A stretch of DNA of 64,000 nt from Brevibacillus fulvus (GTDB lineage: Bacteria; Bacillota; Bacilli; Brevibacillales; Brevibacillaceae), in the NCBI RefSeq assembly GCF_016908525.1, contig NZ_JAFBEB010000003.1, positions 62,001-126,000 of the forward strand, read 5' to 3'. Of this stretch, positions 53,420 through 61,951 are shown piece after piece. The notes below the pieces were generated by a model that did no database searches, had not been told where the DNA came from, and was given only the letters and a program-made list of their open reading frames with translations. Position numbers and translations under genes: made by a program. Position 1 is the first letter of the stretch. Every line of letters begins with the position of its first letter.

Positions 53420-54175
53420 ATGCCAATCATCCAATCTGTCGAGCGGGCATTACAAATTTTAAACCTTTTTGACGAACATAGATCCGAACTGAAAATTACG
53501 GAGATCAGCAGCGAACTGGGGCTGAATAAAAGCACGGTCCACTCATTGCTGAAAACGTTGCAAAAGTATCAGTATATCGAACAGAATCGGGACACCGGCA
53601 AATATCGCTTGGGCCTGAAGCTGTTTGAACGAGGCAATACGGTGATCAACAGCCTGGATATTCAGGCAATCGCCAAAAAACATTTGCAGGAATTGTCGGT
53701 GAAAACGGGGCATACGCTCCATCTGGTCGTCTTAAGCGGGCAGGAAGGCGTTTATATTGACAAAGTGCAGGGAACTTCCGCGACGATTGTCTACTCGCGG
53801 ATTGGCAAGCGCGTGCCATTGCACTCGACCGGTGTCGGCAAGGCGCTGCTCGCTTTTAAAGCGGAAGCGGAATTAAACGAGATTTTAAAAAACTATCGCT
53901 ATATCAAACAGACGGAAAATACGATTGCCAACGAAGCCGCTTTTCGCCGTGAACTGCGCAAAGTGAAACAGCAAGGCTATGCCGTGGATCAAGAAGAAAA
54001 CGAGCCTGGCGTCGTTTGCATCGCCGTTCCGGTCTGGGACTACAAAGATGAAGTGATCGCGGCGATCAGCCTGTCCATGCCTGCGCCGCGCGCCAAAACC
54101 GAGTTACCTGACATGATTGTCCACTTGAAGGAATTGGGGCGAAACGTCTCCCGACAGATGGGCAATCAAGCGTAG
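53420..54175 (+). CDS. IclR-family transcriptional regulator
   Basis: 251 residues. The N-terminal winged helix (about 5-65) has ALQILNLFDEHRSELKITEI and SSELGLNKSTVHSLLKTL; the effector domain (about 75-250) has HLQELSVKTGHTLHLVVLSG, KRVPLHSTGVGKALLA and GVVCIAVPVWDY. IclR regulators near sugar-acid dehydratase genes (KdgR type) sense 2-keto-3-deoxy acids. AAAGGA at 53405-53410 supports ATG 53420; ATG 53411 is too close. It lies inside the catabolic gene row, same direction. Confidence 0.9.
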   Translation: MPIIQSVERALQILNLFDEHRSELKITEISSELGLNKSTVHSLLKTLQKYQYIEQNRDTGKYRLGLKLFERGNTVINSLDIQAIAKKHLQELSVKTGHTLHLVVLSGQEGVYIDKVQGTSATIVYSRIGKRVPLHSTGVGKALLAFKAEAELNEILKNYRYIKQTENTIANEAAFRRELRKVKQQGYAVDQEENEPGVVCIAVPVWDYKDEVIAAISLSMPAPRAKTELPDMIVHLKELGRNVSRQMGNQA

Positions 54176-54241
54176 GACAGCATGCGCATTGCGGCATAAG
54201 CAAACACGGTTTTATCATTTCAAACGGAAATGGGGGAAATT

Positions 54242-55120
54242 ATGCGAGTAATCCGGTATCTCAACAAGGAGAAACAACCTCGGCTGGCGGCAGTAAATGA
54301 TCGGCAGGAAGTCTGCGATCTGCCCGATGTCGATTTCCTTGGGCTGGTCGAGCGGGCGAAAAGGCTGGGGAAAACACCGCTGGCGATAGTCGAGGAGCAT
54401 TTTGCGGCGGCCGCTGTCCGAAACAGCCTGGATGAGTTGACGTTGCTGGTGCCGATTGAAGCGAAGGAAGTCTGGGCGTGCGGAGTGACTTATGAAAGAA
54501 GCAAGGAAGCGCGCAACTATGAGGCGACCAGCGGCAAATTGGATGTTGCCACTTTTTACGACAAAGTATACGAGGCAACACGACCGGAGCTGTTTTTAAA
54601 ATCGACGGCTGAACGAACGGTTGGGCCAGAGGTGCCTGTCTATTTACGGAGTGATTCCCGCTGGCAAATCCCGGAACCGGAGCTGGGGCTGGTTCTCGAC
54701 GGGGATGGGACCATCCTTGGCTATACAATCGGCAATGACATGAGCTGCCGCGATATAGAAGGGGAGAATCCGCTGTATCTGCCGCAAGCGAAAATCTGGA
54801 AGCATTCGTGTGCGATCGGCCCGGCGATTCGCTTGGCGGAAACGGTGACGTCGGCCTACGATTTTCAAATCGTTTGCCGCATTTATCGCGAGGAGAAACT
54901 CGCCTTTGCCGAGCAAGCGCCGGTAAGTCAGCTGAAACGCACGTTGGATGAACTCGTTGCCTATCTCGTAAAAGAAAACATTGTTTTTCCGGGGACTGTG
55001 CTGTTGACCGGCACCTGCATTGTCCCGCCGAATGAGTTTACCTTACAGTCCGGCGATCGCGTCGAAATCGAAATACCCGGGATCGGCTTGCTGCGCAATC
55101 CGGTGGAAAGCCAGTCCTAG
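54242..55120 (+). CDS. FAH-fold 2-keto-3-deoxy-sugar-acid dehydratase
   Basis: 292 residues. The N-terminal cap is followed by the FAH barrel with WACGVTYERSKEARNYE, RPELFLKSTAERTVG, the metal ligands in PEPELGLVLDGDG and the loop GNDMSCRDIEGENPLYLPQAK. This pattern is that of 2-keto-3-deoxy-D-arabinonate dehydratase, which gives 2-oxoglutarate semialdehyde, rather than of fumarylacetoacetase. GGGGGAA before ATG 54242 sets the start. It would act after the IlvD-type dehydratase in a Weimberg-like route. Confidence 0.82.
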   Translation: MRVIRYLNKEKQPRLAAVNDRQEVCDLPDVDFLGLVERAKRLGKTPLAIVEEHFAAAAVRNSLDELTLLVPIEAKEVWACGVTYERSKEARNYEATSGKLDVATFYDKVYEATRPELFLKSTAERTVGPEVPVYLRSDSRWQIPEPELGLVLDGDGTILGYTIGNDMSCRDIEGENPLYLPQAKIWKHSCAIGPAIRLAETVTSAYDFQIVCRIYREEKLAFAEQAPVSQLKRTLDELVAYLVKENIVFPGTVLLTGTCIVPPNEFTLQSGDRVEIEIPGIGLLRNPVESQS

Positions 55121-55163
55121 GCAAACGATGCGGTTCGGCCAACTGAGCGGAAGGAGGAAGCGG

Positions 55164-55502
55164 ATGGATAGCCGCAAGCAAGCGCTCATGCTAAAAGCGG
55201 CGGATTCGGTGGCTGTCGCTTTGCGAAAGCTGGAAAAGGGAAGCGTTGTCTCCGTTTTTTTCCAGGAACGGATGTTCCAGATTGTCCTGAAAGATTCGAT
55301 TGAGTTTGGCCATAAATTTGCCGTCGTGCCGATGCGCAAGGGAGACGATGTTCGCAAGTACGGTGAAGTGATCGGCATGGCTTCCCGGGATATTGCCGTC
55401 GGTGAGCATGTGCATGTGCACAATGTCGAAGGGAAAAGAGGCAGGGGGGATAAAATTGGCCGCAGAGAAAATGGAACCGCTCATGGGCTATCGGCGCCCT
55501 GA
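55164..55502 (+). CDS. UxaA-type altronate/galactarate dehydratase, SAF-domain subunit
   Basis: 112 residues with a SAF fold: DSVAVALRKLEKGSVV, FGHKFAVVPMRKGDDVRKYGEVIG, and the end of the domain ASRDIAVGEHVHVHNVEG, where the His is part of the active centre. In E. coli UxaA this domain is fused in front of the catalytic part; here it is a separate gene. AAGGAGGAAG precedes the ATG. The last 47 bases overlap the start of the large subunit gene in another frame. Confidence 0.87.
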   Translation: MDSRKQALMLKAADSVAVALRKLEKGSVVSVFFQERMFQIVLKDSIEFGHKFAVVPMRKGDDVRKYGEVIGMASRDIAVGEHVHVHNVEGKRGRGDKIGRRENGTAHGLSAP

Positions 55503-56631
55503 CGGACAAATCGGGATTCGCAATCATGTGCTGATCTTGCCGACGATCACGTGCGCGACGCAGACGGCACAAAGGATTACGGAGCTGGTCGATGGCACTG
55601 TCACCTTTATTCACCAGCATGGCTGCGCTCAGGTAGGGGTCGATTATGAACAAACGTTTCGCACGTATGTCGGATTGGGCAAAAACCCCAATGTGTACGG
55701 TGTCGTGGTGCTGGGACTCGGCTGTGAAACCCATCAGGCGCGCAGCGTGGCCGGCGAACTGAAAAAGGCGGGCAAACCGGTCGAAGTCGTCTCGATTCAA
55801 GATTATGGCGGCACGTTGTCGGCGATTGCCGAAGGGGCGAAAATCGCGGCGCAAATGGTGCAGGATGCCTCGGCGCAACAGAGGGTTCCGTTTCGCTTCG
55901 ACGAATTGATCATCGGCACAGAATGCGGCGGTTCTGACGCCTGTTCGGGACTGTCGGCCAATCCCGCTGTGGGAGCAGTCAGCGACAAAATCGTCGATCT
56001 CGGCGGGACGGCCATTTTGGCGGAAACGACAGAGCTGATCGGTGCGGAGCATCTGCTGGCGCAGCGAGCGGCCGATGACCAGGTGGCGAAGAGGGTCTAT
56101 GAAGTGATCCAGGCCATGGAAAATCGCGCATTTCAGATGGGGGTGGACATTCGTACCGGCAATCCGAGTCCGGGCAATATGAAAGGCGGGTTGACCACCC
56201 TGGAAGAAAAATCGCTGGGGGCGGCGGCAAAAGCGGGAAGCCGCCCTTTGCAGCAACTGGTCAATTATGCGGAACGGCCGACAAAGAAGGGACTTGTCTG
56301 GATGGATACGCCCGGACATGATATCGAGCAATTGACGGGCATGGTTGCCGGCGGCGCCCAGTTGGTTCTTTTTACAACAGGGCGCGGAACACCAACCGGT
56401 TCTCCGATCGCGCCTGTTCTGAAAATCGCGACCAATACGGCGATATTTGAACGAATGCGCGAAAACATCGATATCAATGCCGGCACGATCATCGAAGGAA
56501 CCGAAACAGTGGAAGAAGTCGGGCAGCGGATTATCGATGAGATTGTCTTGACCTGTCTGGGCAAAAAAACGAAATCGGAAATTTTGCGGCAGCACGATTT
56601 CGGTCTCTGGCGCATTGGTCCTACTTTCTGA
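55456..56631 (+). CDS. UxaA-type altronate/galactarate dehydratase, catalytic subunit
   Basis: 391 residues beginning MAAEKMEPLMGYRRPDGQIG. Iron-binding Cys and acidic residues are visible in TITCATQTAQ, FIHQHGCAQVGVD, VLGLGCETHQA and IGTECGGSDACSGLSANPA; GNPSPGNMKGGLTTLEEKSLGA is typical of UxaA and GarD. It removes water from altronate- or galactarate-like acids to yield 2-keto-3-deoxy acids. TTG 55456 is chosen because AGGGGGG at 55443-55449 is correctly spaced; ATG 55471 is the alternative. It pairs with the SAF-domain gene. Confidence 0.88.
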   Translation: MAAEKMEPLMGYRRPDGQIGIRNHVLILPTITCATQTAQRITELVDGTVTFIHQHGCAQVGVDYEQTFRTYVGLGKNPNVYGVVVLGLGCETHQARSVAGELKKAGKPVEVVSIQDYGGTLSAIAEGAKIAAQMVQDASAQQRVPFRFDELIIGTECGGSDACSGLSANPAVGAVSDKIVDLGGTAILAETTELIGAEHLLAQRAADDQVAKRVYEVIQAMENRAFQMGVDIRTGNPSPGNMKGGLTTLEEKSLGAAAKAGSRPLQQLVNYAERPTKKGLVWMDTPGHDIEQLTGMVAGGAQLVLFTTGRGTPTGSPIAPVLKIATNTAIFERMRENIDINAGTIIEGTETVEEVGQRIIDEIVLTCLGKKTKSEILRQHDFGLWRIGPTF

Positions 56632-56685
56632 TCCATGCTATACTTTAGCTATCGCAAAATTCGCAAAATTATGGAGGGAATCAAT

Positions 56686-57633
56686 TTGAGATCGGTCACT
56701 TTTATCAAAGATCAACAAACCAGGCTGGGCATCAAAACCGAGCGGGGCATTCTTGATGTGGAGCGGGCGATGCAGCGCTATTCCCGGTATTCGTTGGCGC
56801 CGGCCAGCACCAAAAGGTTGATAGCGGCAGATGAACAGGAGCGGCAAGCGTTGCAAGGGCTGATTCAGACGGCATTGGAGACGGAAGATGCGGACTTTTT
56901 TTATCGGGAAGAGGAGCTGGTGTTTGGGCCTTGCGTCGATCAGCCGGAAAAAATTCTCTGCATCGGCCTGAACTATCGGAAACACGCTGAAGAATCGAAC
57001 ATGGCGATTCCTCAGGAGCCGATCGTTTTCAGCAAGTTTCACAATGCTTTGTCCGCCCATCAACAGCCGATTGTCATCCCGACGCTGGCCCGGCAGGTTG
57101 ATTATGAGGCAGAGCTTGTGATCGTCATGCAAAAACAGGCGAAGAACGTCGCCAAAGAAGAGGCGCTCTCCTATGTGTACGGGTATTGCGCGGGAAATGA
57201 CGTTTCCGCGAGAGATTTGCAGTTTAAATCCAGTCAATGGCTGCTCGGCAAAACATCTGACGGATTTTGCCCGATCGGGCCTTATTTGGTCAGCAAGGAA
57301 GAAATCCCCGATCCGAACCGGTTGCGCATCATGACGCGGGTCAATCAGGAAGTGCGGCAAGATTCCAATACCGCCGATATGATTTTTTCTTGTGCAGAAA
57401 TTGTTGCTTATTTGTCCCAATACATGACTTTGCAGCCAGGAGATCTGATTATGACCGGTACACCCGAGGGCGTCATCATGGGGCAAGCGCCGGAACAACA
57501 ACGTTGGCTGTCGCCCGGAGATGTCGTGGAAGTGGAAATTGAAGGTTTGGGCACGTTGACCAACAGCTTTTGCAGCGAACAAACCTCCACTGTCGCTTTG
57601 CCGTCCGGGATGGAAGGAGAACGTGCGAGGTGA
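56686..57633 (+). CDS. FAH-family hydrolase/isomerase
   Basis: 315 residues. The N-terminal part (about 1-85) is short; the FAH barrel follows with [32 protein letters not shown], the metal-binding [20 protein letters not shown] and [12 protein letters not shown]. This is the hydroxyhepta-dienedioate isomerase/fumarylpyruvate hydrolase/2,4-diketo-3-deoxy acid hydrolase group. In sugar-acid operons such enzymes cleave 2,4-diketo-3-deoxy acids. The start TTG 56686 has GGAGGG seven bases upstream. Its stop overlaps the dgoD-like start. Confidence 0.85.
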   Translation: MRSVTFIKDQQTRLGIKTERGILDVERAMQRYSRYSLAPASTKRLIAADEQERQALQGLIQTALETEDADFFYREEELVFGPCVDQPEKILCIGLNYRKHAEESNMAIPQEPIVFSKFHNALSAHQQPIVIPTLARQVDYEAELVIVMQKQAKNVAKEEALSYVYGYCAGNDVSARDLQFKSSQWLLGKTSDGFCPIGPYLVSKEEIPDPNRLRIMTRVNQEVRQDSNTADMIFSCAEIVAYLSQYMTLQPGDLIMTGTPEGVIMGQAPEQQRWLSPGDVVEVEIEGLGTLTNSFCSEQTSTVALPSGMEGERAR

Positions 57634-58778
57634 AACTCACCGCGTTCAAACTTTATCAAGTGCCGCCGCGCTGGCTATTTTTAAAACTCGAAACCGATGA
57701 GGGGATCTGCGGCTGGGGAGAGCCGATCGTGGAAGGCAGAGCCGAGACGGTGCAGGCGGCCGTCAAGGAACTGGGCAGCTATTTGCTCGGCAAGGACCCG
57801 CTGCGGATTGAAGACCATTGGCAGACATTGTACCGCTCCGGTTTTTATCGGGGCGGCCCGATTTTGATGAGCGCGATTGCGGGGATCGACCAGGCGCTTT
57901 GGGACATCAAAGGCCAGTATTATCAAGCGCCGATATATCAACTGTTGGGCGGAGCTTGTCGCGATTCGATCAAAGTGTATACATGGATTGGCGGCGATCG
58001 TCCCGCAGACGTGGGCGCGGCGGCGAAAGCAGCGGTTGCCAACGGTTTTACCGCCGTCAAAATGAATGCCACCGAAGAACTGCAGTATATCGACAGTTTG
58101 GCCAAAGTGGAAGCAGTGCTGTCGCGAGTGGCAGCCGTCCGGGAAGCGGTAGGGAGTCAGGTCGGCATTGGCATCGATTTTCATGGCCGCGTGCACAAGC
58201 CGATGGCGAAAGTGTTGGCCAAAGAACTGGAGCCGTTGCGCCCGATGTTTATCGAGGAACCGGTCTTGCCCGAGAACAACGAAGCGTTGAAGGAGATTGC
58301 CCGCCATACGACGATCCCGATTGCGACCGGCGAGCGCATGTATTCGCGCTGGGATTTTAAAAAAGTGCTGGCGGACGGGTATGTTGATATTTTACAGCCC
58401 GATTTGTCCCACGCCGGCGGCATTACAGAGTGCAAAAAAATCGCCGCCATGGCCGAAGCTTACGATGTGGCCATCGCTTTTCACTGCCCGTTGGGGCCGA
58501 TTGCCTTGGCTTCGGCACTGCAAGTGGACGCAACAGCGCACAATGCCGTCATTCAGGAGCAGAGCCTGGGCATTCATTATAATAAAGGGAGCGATTTATT
58601 GGATTACCTGGAGGAACCGAACGTGTTTGCCTACGAGAATGGTATGGTGCAGATTCCCCAAGGCCCCGGCCTCGGGATTGCCATTGACGAGGAGCAGGTC
58701 AAAAAGATGAGCGAGCTTGGGCACAACTGGAAAAATCCCGTCTGGCGGCATGCCGATGGGACGATTGCCGAGTGGTAA
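57630..58778 (+). CDS. dgoD: Galactonate dehydratase-like enzyme of the enolase superfamily
   Basis: 382 residues, exactly the length of E. coli DgoD. Magnesium ligands are in [11 protein letters not shown] (Asp), [10 protein letters not shown] (Glu) and [12 protein letters not shown] (Glu), the catalytic His in [28 protein letters not shown] and [14 protein letters not shown] are typical. It dehydrates D-galactonate or a close epimer to the 2-keto-3-deoxy acid. GTG 57630 overlaps the previous stop (GTGA) behind AAGGAGA. It is the last gene of the row; no typical terminator follows, but a long structured segment does. Confidence 0.88.
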   Translation: MKLTAFKLYQVPPRWLFLKLETDEGICGWGEPIVEGRAETVQAAVKELGSYLLGKDPLRIEDHWQTLYRSGFYRGGPILMSAIAGIDQALWDIKGQYYQAPIYQLLGGACRDSIKVYTWIGGDRPADVGAAAKAAVANGFTAVKMNATEELQYIDSLAKVEAVLSRVAAVREAVGSQVGIGIDFHGRVHKPMAKVLAKELEPLRPMFIEEPVLPENNEALKEIARHTTIPIATGERMYSRWDFKKVLADGYVDILQPDLSHAGGITECKKIAAMAEAYDVAIAFHCPLGPIALASALQVDATAHNAVIQEQSLGIHYNKGSDLLDYLEEPNVFAYENGMVQIPQGPGLGIAIDEEQVKKMSELGHNWKNPVWRHADGTIAEW

Positions 58779-58883
58779 AGGAAGCGGTGCTCGCGCGATA
58801 GGCAGACTGGCGGGGAACCAGGAGAAAACTGGCGGATACATTTCATCCTCCCGCTTGGCAAACCGCTGGTAGCAGCAAGATAG

Positions 58884-58999
58884 TATGCCAAAACAATCCG
58901 CCGGGGTGGAGGCAAAGCGCCGAGGCAACGCTGACATGGCTGGCAAGCGCAGCGAGACGGGTTGCCGCCTTTTCCCCGGTGTGTCCGCGTTTTGGCATA
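58884..58999. ncRNA. Nested inverted repeat able to form a branched RNA fold
   Basis: TATGCCAAAAC (58884-58894) pairs perfectly with GTTTTGGCATA (58989-58999). Inside it CCGGGG (58901) pairs with CCCCGG (58974) and GGAGGCAA (58908) with TTGCCGCC (58962, one mismatch). The enclosed 46 bases can form two small hairpins (AGCG/CGCT, GCTG/CAGC), a multi-branch layout. It lies between dgoD and the convergent CMD gene. No known riboswitch class is matched; strand is undecided. The rest of 58779-59093 shows no gene. Confidence 0.4.
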
Positions 59000-59093
59000 T
59001 GGTCGGTTTGGAATAAAGGGAGAGCGATACGGCCAAAAAATGGCTGTTCAGACGTCAGTAAAGCGGCGTTGCCACGATAACGACTGTCTTTTT

Positions 59094-59483
59094 CTAACCG
59101 GCCACCTCCACCTGTCGTTCCTGAAACACACGCTTCGCGACAAACACCGCATTCAGCACACGCGGAAAGCCGGTGTAGGGGATGCAGTGGGTAATCGCTT
59201 CGATAATTTCCCGCGCCGACAGTCCGACATTCAATGCGGCATTGATATGCACATGAAGCTGCGGTTCACAGCCACCCTGGGTGGTTAGCGAAGCGATCGT
59301 CACCAACTGGCGTTGCTTGATGTTCAAACCGTCTCGGCAGTAAATCTCGCCAAAGGCAAATTCCACTATGTAGCGTCCCAGATCGGGAGCGATCTCTTTC
59401 AACGAGTCAATGACCCGCTGCCCTCCTTCCCCGTCGACTTCCATCAGCTTGTCCCAGCCGCGTTTGTAACTGTCTGTACTCAT
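59094..59483 (-). CDS. Carboxymuconolactone decarboxylase (CMD) family protein, YraC/YurZ-like
   Basis: 129 residues of the AhpD/CMD helical fold: GRYIVEFAFGEIYCRDGLNIKQRQL, ASLTTQGGCEPQLHVHINAALNVGLS, IEAITHCIPYTGFPRVLNA. AhpD peroxidases have C-x-x-C here; this protein has a single Cys followed by QLHVH, so it is closer to gamma-carboxymuconolactone decarboxylase-type members of unknown substrate. The start is set by TTGAGGAGG on the minus strand. It is divergent from a MerR gene, like yraC beside adhR in B. subtilis, a system for electrophile stress. Confidence 0.82.
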   Translation of the reverse strand: MSTDSYKRGWDKLMEVDGEGGQRVIDSLKEIAPDLGRYIVEFAFGEIYCRDGLNIKQRQLVTIASLTTQGGCEPQLHVHINAALNVGLSAREIIEAITHCIPYTGFPRVLNAVFVAKRVFQERQVEVAG

Positions 59484-59527
59484 CGTTATCCTCCTCAAAG
59501 TTAAGCGGTTTTTCGTACCTGTCAAAA

Positions 59528-59558
59528 ATCTTATCGTTTCGAGCGCGCTCTAATGCAA
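59528..59558 (-). promoter_or_regulatory. MerR-type promoter of the CMD gene with 19-base spacer and palindrome
   Basis: On the minus strand TTGCAT (59558-59553) and TAAGAT (59533-59528) are spaced by 19 bases, as in MerR-activated promoters. GAGCGCGCTC (59541-59550), a perfect palindrome, lies in the spacer. Confidence 0.6.
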
Positions 59559-59587
59559 ATGTTTTTTTCTGTGGTAGAATGAAAGAT

Positions 59588-59962
59588 ATGGAAAATCGAT
59601 ACACGATTCAGCAAATTTCAACCATTACCGGATTGACCGTCCATACGCTGCGTTACTACGAAAAAATCGGGCTGCTTGACGCCATTGCCCGCGATGAGCA
59701 CGGCTACCGGCTCTATGAACAGGCCGATCTGGCATGGCTCGCGTTTTTGCTCCGCCTGCGCGCTACGGGCATGCCGATCCGCGAGATGAAGCGCTTTTCC
59801 GACTTGCGCAGTCAGGGGAAAGCGACTGTTTCAGCCAGACGAGCTATGCTGGAGGCGCATCAAGCCCAAATCGTGCTTCAGATCGACATGCTGCAGCAAA
59901 ATTTGCGAAGCATTGAGGAGAAAATAACTCATTACCGGATACTAGAGGAAGAAGACCAATAG
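59588..59962 (+). CDS. MerR-family regulator, AdhR/NmlR-like
   Basis: 124 residues. Helix-turn-helix and wing: YTIQQISTITGLTVHTLRYYEKIGLL and DEHGYRLYEQADL, then a dimerisation coiled coil to the C-terminus (AHQAQIVLQIDMLQQNLRSIEEKI). There is no metal-binding Cys loop; the family senses aldehydes or quinones. A -10 box TAGAAT at 59575-59580 lies so close that transcription would begin at the ATG, and no good RBS exists, so the mRNA may be leaderless. It should activate the divergent CMD gene through the 19-base-spaced promoter. Confidence 0.87.
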   Translation: MENRYTIQQISTITGLTVHTLRYYEKIGLLDAIARDEHGYRLYEQADLAWLAFLLRLRATGMPIREMKRFSDLRSQGKATVSARRAMLEAHQAQIVLQIDMLQQNLRSIEEKITHYRILEEEDQ

Positions 59963-60037
59963 ATCAGTGTAATACGGCAGCAATCGAGTAACAACCGTGT
60001 CTGACGGCTTCTTGCCGAAAAGAGAGGTTTTTGGCAA

Positions 60038-60637
60038 ATGGATATGAACGCTGTTTTTGCACAATTCCCTAGACTGGAATCGGATCGGCTGCTGCTGGAA
60101 CGGATTGATGAACGACATCTTGACGATCTCTATGACATTTACAGCAATGACAAAGTTTTTGCGTACTGCGGAATTATCCCGAAACATAACAAACAAACCG
60201 TGAAAAAAATGATCGGCCATTTTGACCGGGATTACCGGAAACAATCGCGAATCAAGTGGGGGATTCTGCTCAAACAGGAACGGGAGAAGCTGGTCGGCAT
60301 TATGGAGGCGTTTGATTTTCAGCCAAAGGTCGAGATGGTGACAATCGGCTACTTTTTGGCGGAAGCGTATTGGGGACGCGGAATAGCCCGTGAAGCGGTG
60401 CAAGTGGCGGTCGACTTCCTGATGAAGGAAGCGCAGGCCAACCGGATTCAGGCGGAAGTCATGCCCGCGAATGAAGCCTCCCGGAAAGTGTTGCTGGCAA
60501 ACGGGTTTCGGCACGAGGGGACGCTGCGGCAGGCAACGTTCTGGACAGGCCAAGGCATCGTTGATTTGCAGATTTATGGCCTGCTTAAGGATGACGAAGC
60601 TGTAGCATCAAAAGAAAACAGCCTGACGGGCAAATAG
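60038..60637 (+). CDS. GNAT N-acetyltransferase, RimJ/RimL type
   Basis: 199 residues. ESDRLLLERIDERHLDDLYDIYSND opens the fold; the acetyl-CoA loop is EAYWGRGIAREAVQVAVDFL and the last strand ANEASRKVLLANGFRHEG. Such enzymes acetylate protein N-termini, amines or antibiotics; the substrate is not evident. AGAGAGG lies ten bases before ATG 60038; an ATG two codons later is possible. It is followed by a terminator and appears monocistronic. Confidence 0.87.
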   Translation: MDMNAVFAQFPRLESDRLLLERIDERHLDDLYDIYSNDKVFAYCGIIPKHNKQTVKKMIGHFDRDYRKQSRIKWGILLKQEREKLVGIMEAFDFQPKVEMVTIGYFLAEAYWGRGIAREAVQVAVDFLMKEAQANRIQAEVMPANEASRKVLLANGFRHEGTLRQATFWTGQGIVDLQIYGLLKDDEAVASKENSLTGK

Positions 60638-60661
60638 CAAATAGCGGAGAACGGCCAGACA

Positions 60662-60697
60662 AGAGGGCGAGCCTTTCAAGGTTCGCTCTGTTTTTTT
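60662..60697 (+). terminator. Terminator after the GNAT gene
   Basis: AGAGGGCGAGCCT can pair imperfectly with AGGTTCGCTCT around TTCA, followed by seven T residues. Confidence 0.7.
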
Positions 60698-60776
60698 GGG
60701 GGCAAGCATTGAAAAAAATCGAACGGTCTCCCCGTTTTCAGCCAATATACAGTGTATGACTGGAGGGGGAGTGAGG

Positions 60777-61367
60777 ATGCATCATCATTCACATGAACTG
60801 AATCAACTGATCAGCTTGGCGGCTGAGGGAAACCGTGACGCTTTTGCGGAGCTTTATGAACAAACGATTGACACGGTCTACAAGACAGTCCATTACTTGC
60901 TGGAAGACAAAGCCGATCTGGAGGATGTGATTCAGGAGATATATCTGGAGTTGCACAAATCGCTGAACCGGTTTGATCAAACCCGCTCGGCGCGCGCTTG
61001 GCTGATGGGGATCGTAATCCGGCAGGTGAGCGCCCATCGCCGAAGAAAATGGCTGCGGATTCGGCTGCTCCATAAAAGTTTGCTGCACCCGCCAAGCGAG
61101 ACGGAACCGGATTTTTCCGAAGGTGTGGTGAATCAACTGGCAAGCCAACCGCTGCTGCGGGAAATTGAACGGCTGTCGTTCAAATTGAAACAAGTGCTGA
61201 TCCTGCATTATCTCAATCAATATACGCAGGAGGAGATTGCCAAAATTCTCGAAATTCCGGTTGGGACGGTCAAGTCGCGGATCAACGCGGCCTTGACAAA
61301 GCTGCGGCAGAAAAAAGGGAGTACGCGGGAGTATTGGGGAAAGGTGGAGAGTCAACATGAATTTTGA
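60777..61367 (+). CDS. ECF-type RNA polymerase sigma factor
   Basis: 196 residues. Region 2 is AFAELYEQTIDTVYKTVHYLLEDKADLEDVIQEIYLELHKSL with the -10-binding part RSARAWLMGIVIRQVSAHRRRKW; region 4 is LKQVLILHYLNQYTQEEIAKILEIPVGTVKSRINAALTKLR. The short N-terminus is His-rich (MHHHSH). GGAGGGGGAG before ATG 60777 sets the start; the longer frame has no support. Its end overlaps the next gene by 11 bases, the probable anti-sigma factor. Confidence 0.9.
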   Translation: MHHHSHELNQLISLAAEGNRDAFAELYEQTIDTVYKTVHYLLEDKADLEDVIQEIYLELHKSLNRFDQTRSARAWLMGIVIRQVSAHRRRKWLRIRLLHKSLLHPPSETEPDFSEGVVNQLASQPLLREIERLSFKLKQVLILHYLNQYTQEEIAKILEIPVGTVKSRINAALTKLRQKKGSTREYWGKVESQHEF

Positions 61368-61845
61368 AGAGCAACTTCGCGTCGCCTTGCAAGAAGATGC
61401 GCAAACTTTGCAACCGCCGGAGGAATGGAAAGAAAAAATCGTGAGCCGGGCAATGGGCAAACGGAAAAGAGGAAGCTGGAAACGACAGCTGGCGGCAGGC
61501 GTATTGGCAGCGGTTTTCCTGATTCCGACGGGAGCCTTTGCCTACGCTTATCTGGCCGACCAACTCTATGGCTCCTTGGATGCCATCAAGCATCTCGGGG
61601 CAACGCAAAGGGAGTACGACCATCTTGAATCCAAACTGCAGCAAGCAAAGTCAACATTGAGCGCAAAAGAGTTTGCCGAATTCATGTTATTGTTGAAAGA
61701 TATGGCGTATTACAACGTGCAAATCGCCGATATACACGGGAACTTGCATCCAGAGCGTCTGAACGCTGCCGATCGGGAAAAATACGAACAAATCCTCAAA
61801 CAATTACAGCCATACTTCGACAAGTTGAACAGCAGCGTTGATTAA
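61357..61845 (+). CDS. Probable anti-sigma factor, DUF3600-like, single-pass membrane protein
   Basis: 162 residues. A cytoplasmic N-terminus (about 1-45) that would hold the sigma factor is followed by one transmembrane segment (about 47-67, LAAGVLAAVFLIPTGAFAYAY) and an outer helical domain (LADQLYGSLDAIKHLG to the end). This build and the coupling to the ECF gene match DUF3600/DUF4179-type anti-sigma factors of Bacillales. Release of the sigma factor would follow an envelope signal; no protease site can be read. Confidence 0.78.
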   Translation: MNFEEQLRVALQEDAQTLQPPEEWKEKIVSRAMGKRKRGSWKRQLAAGVLAAVFLIPTGAFAYAYLADQLYGSLDAIKHLGATQREYDHLESKLQQAKSTLSAKEFAEFMLLLKDMAYYNVQIADIHGNLHPERLNAADREKYEQILKQLQPYFDKLNSSVD

Positions 61846-61866
61846 ATTTTTGGAAGGCAAGCCAAA

Positions 61867-61915
61867 CAAAGGAGTTGCGGACAATTTCGGCACGCAGCTT
61901 CTTTGTTTATTTTTG
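61867..61915 (+). terminator. Terminator after the anti-sigma gene
   Basis: CAAAGGAGTTGCG pairs with CGCAGCTTCTTTG (two wobbles), followed by TTTATTTTT. Confidence 0.75.
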
Positions 61916-61951
61916 GTTTCATAGCAGCAAATTGTCGAAGAATGGCATGAA

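Noticed and set aside
58908-58970. Possible c-di-GMP-I riboswitch (GGCAAA ... CGGGTTGCC)
   Set aside because: The two outer segments resemble the class, but the conserved middle GACGCAAAGCC and the tetraloop helix are absent, and no downstream gene would be controlled.
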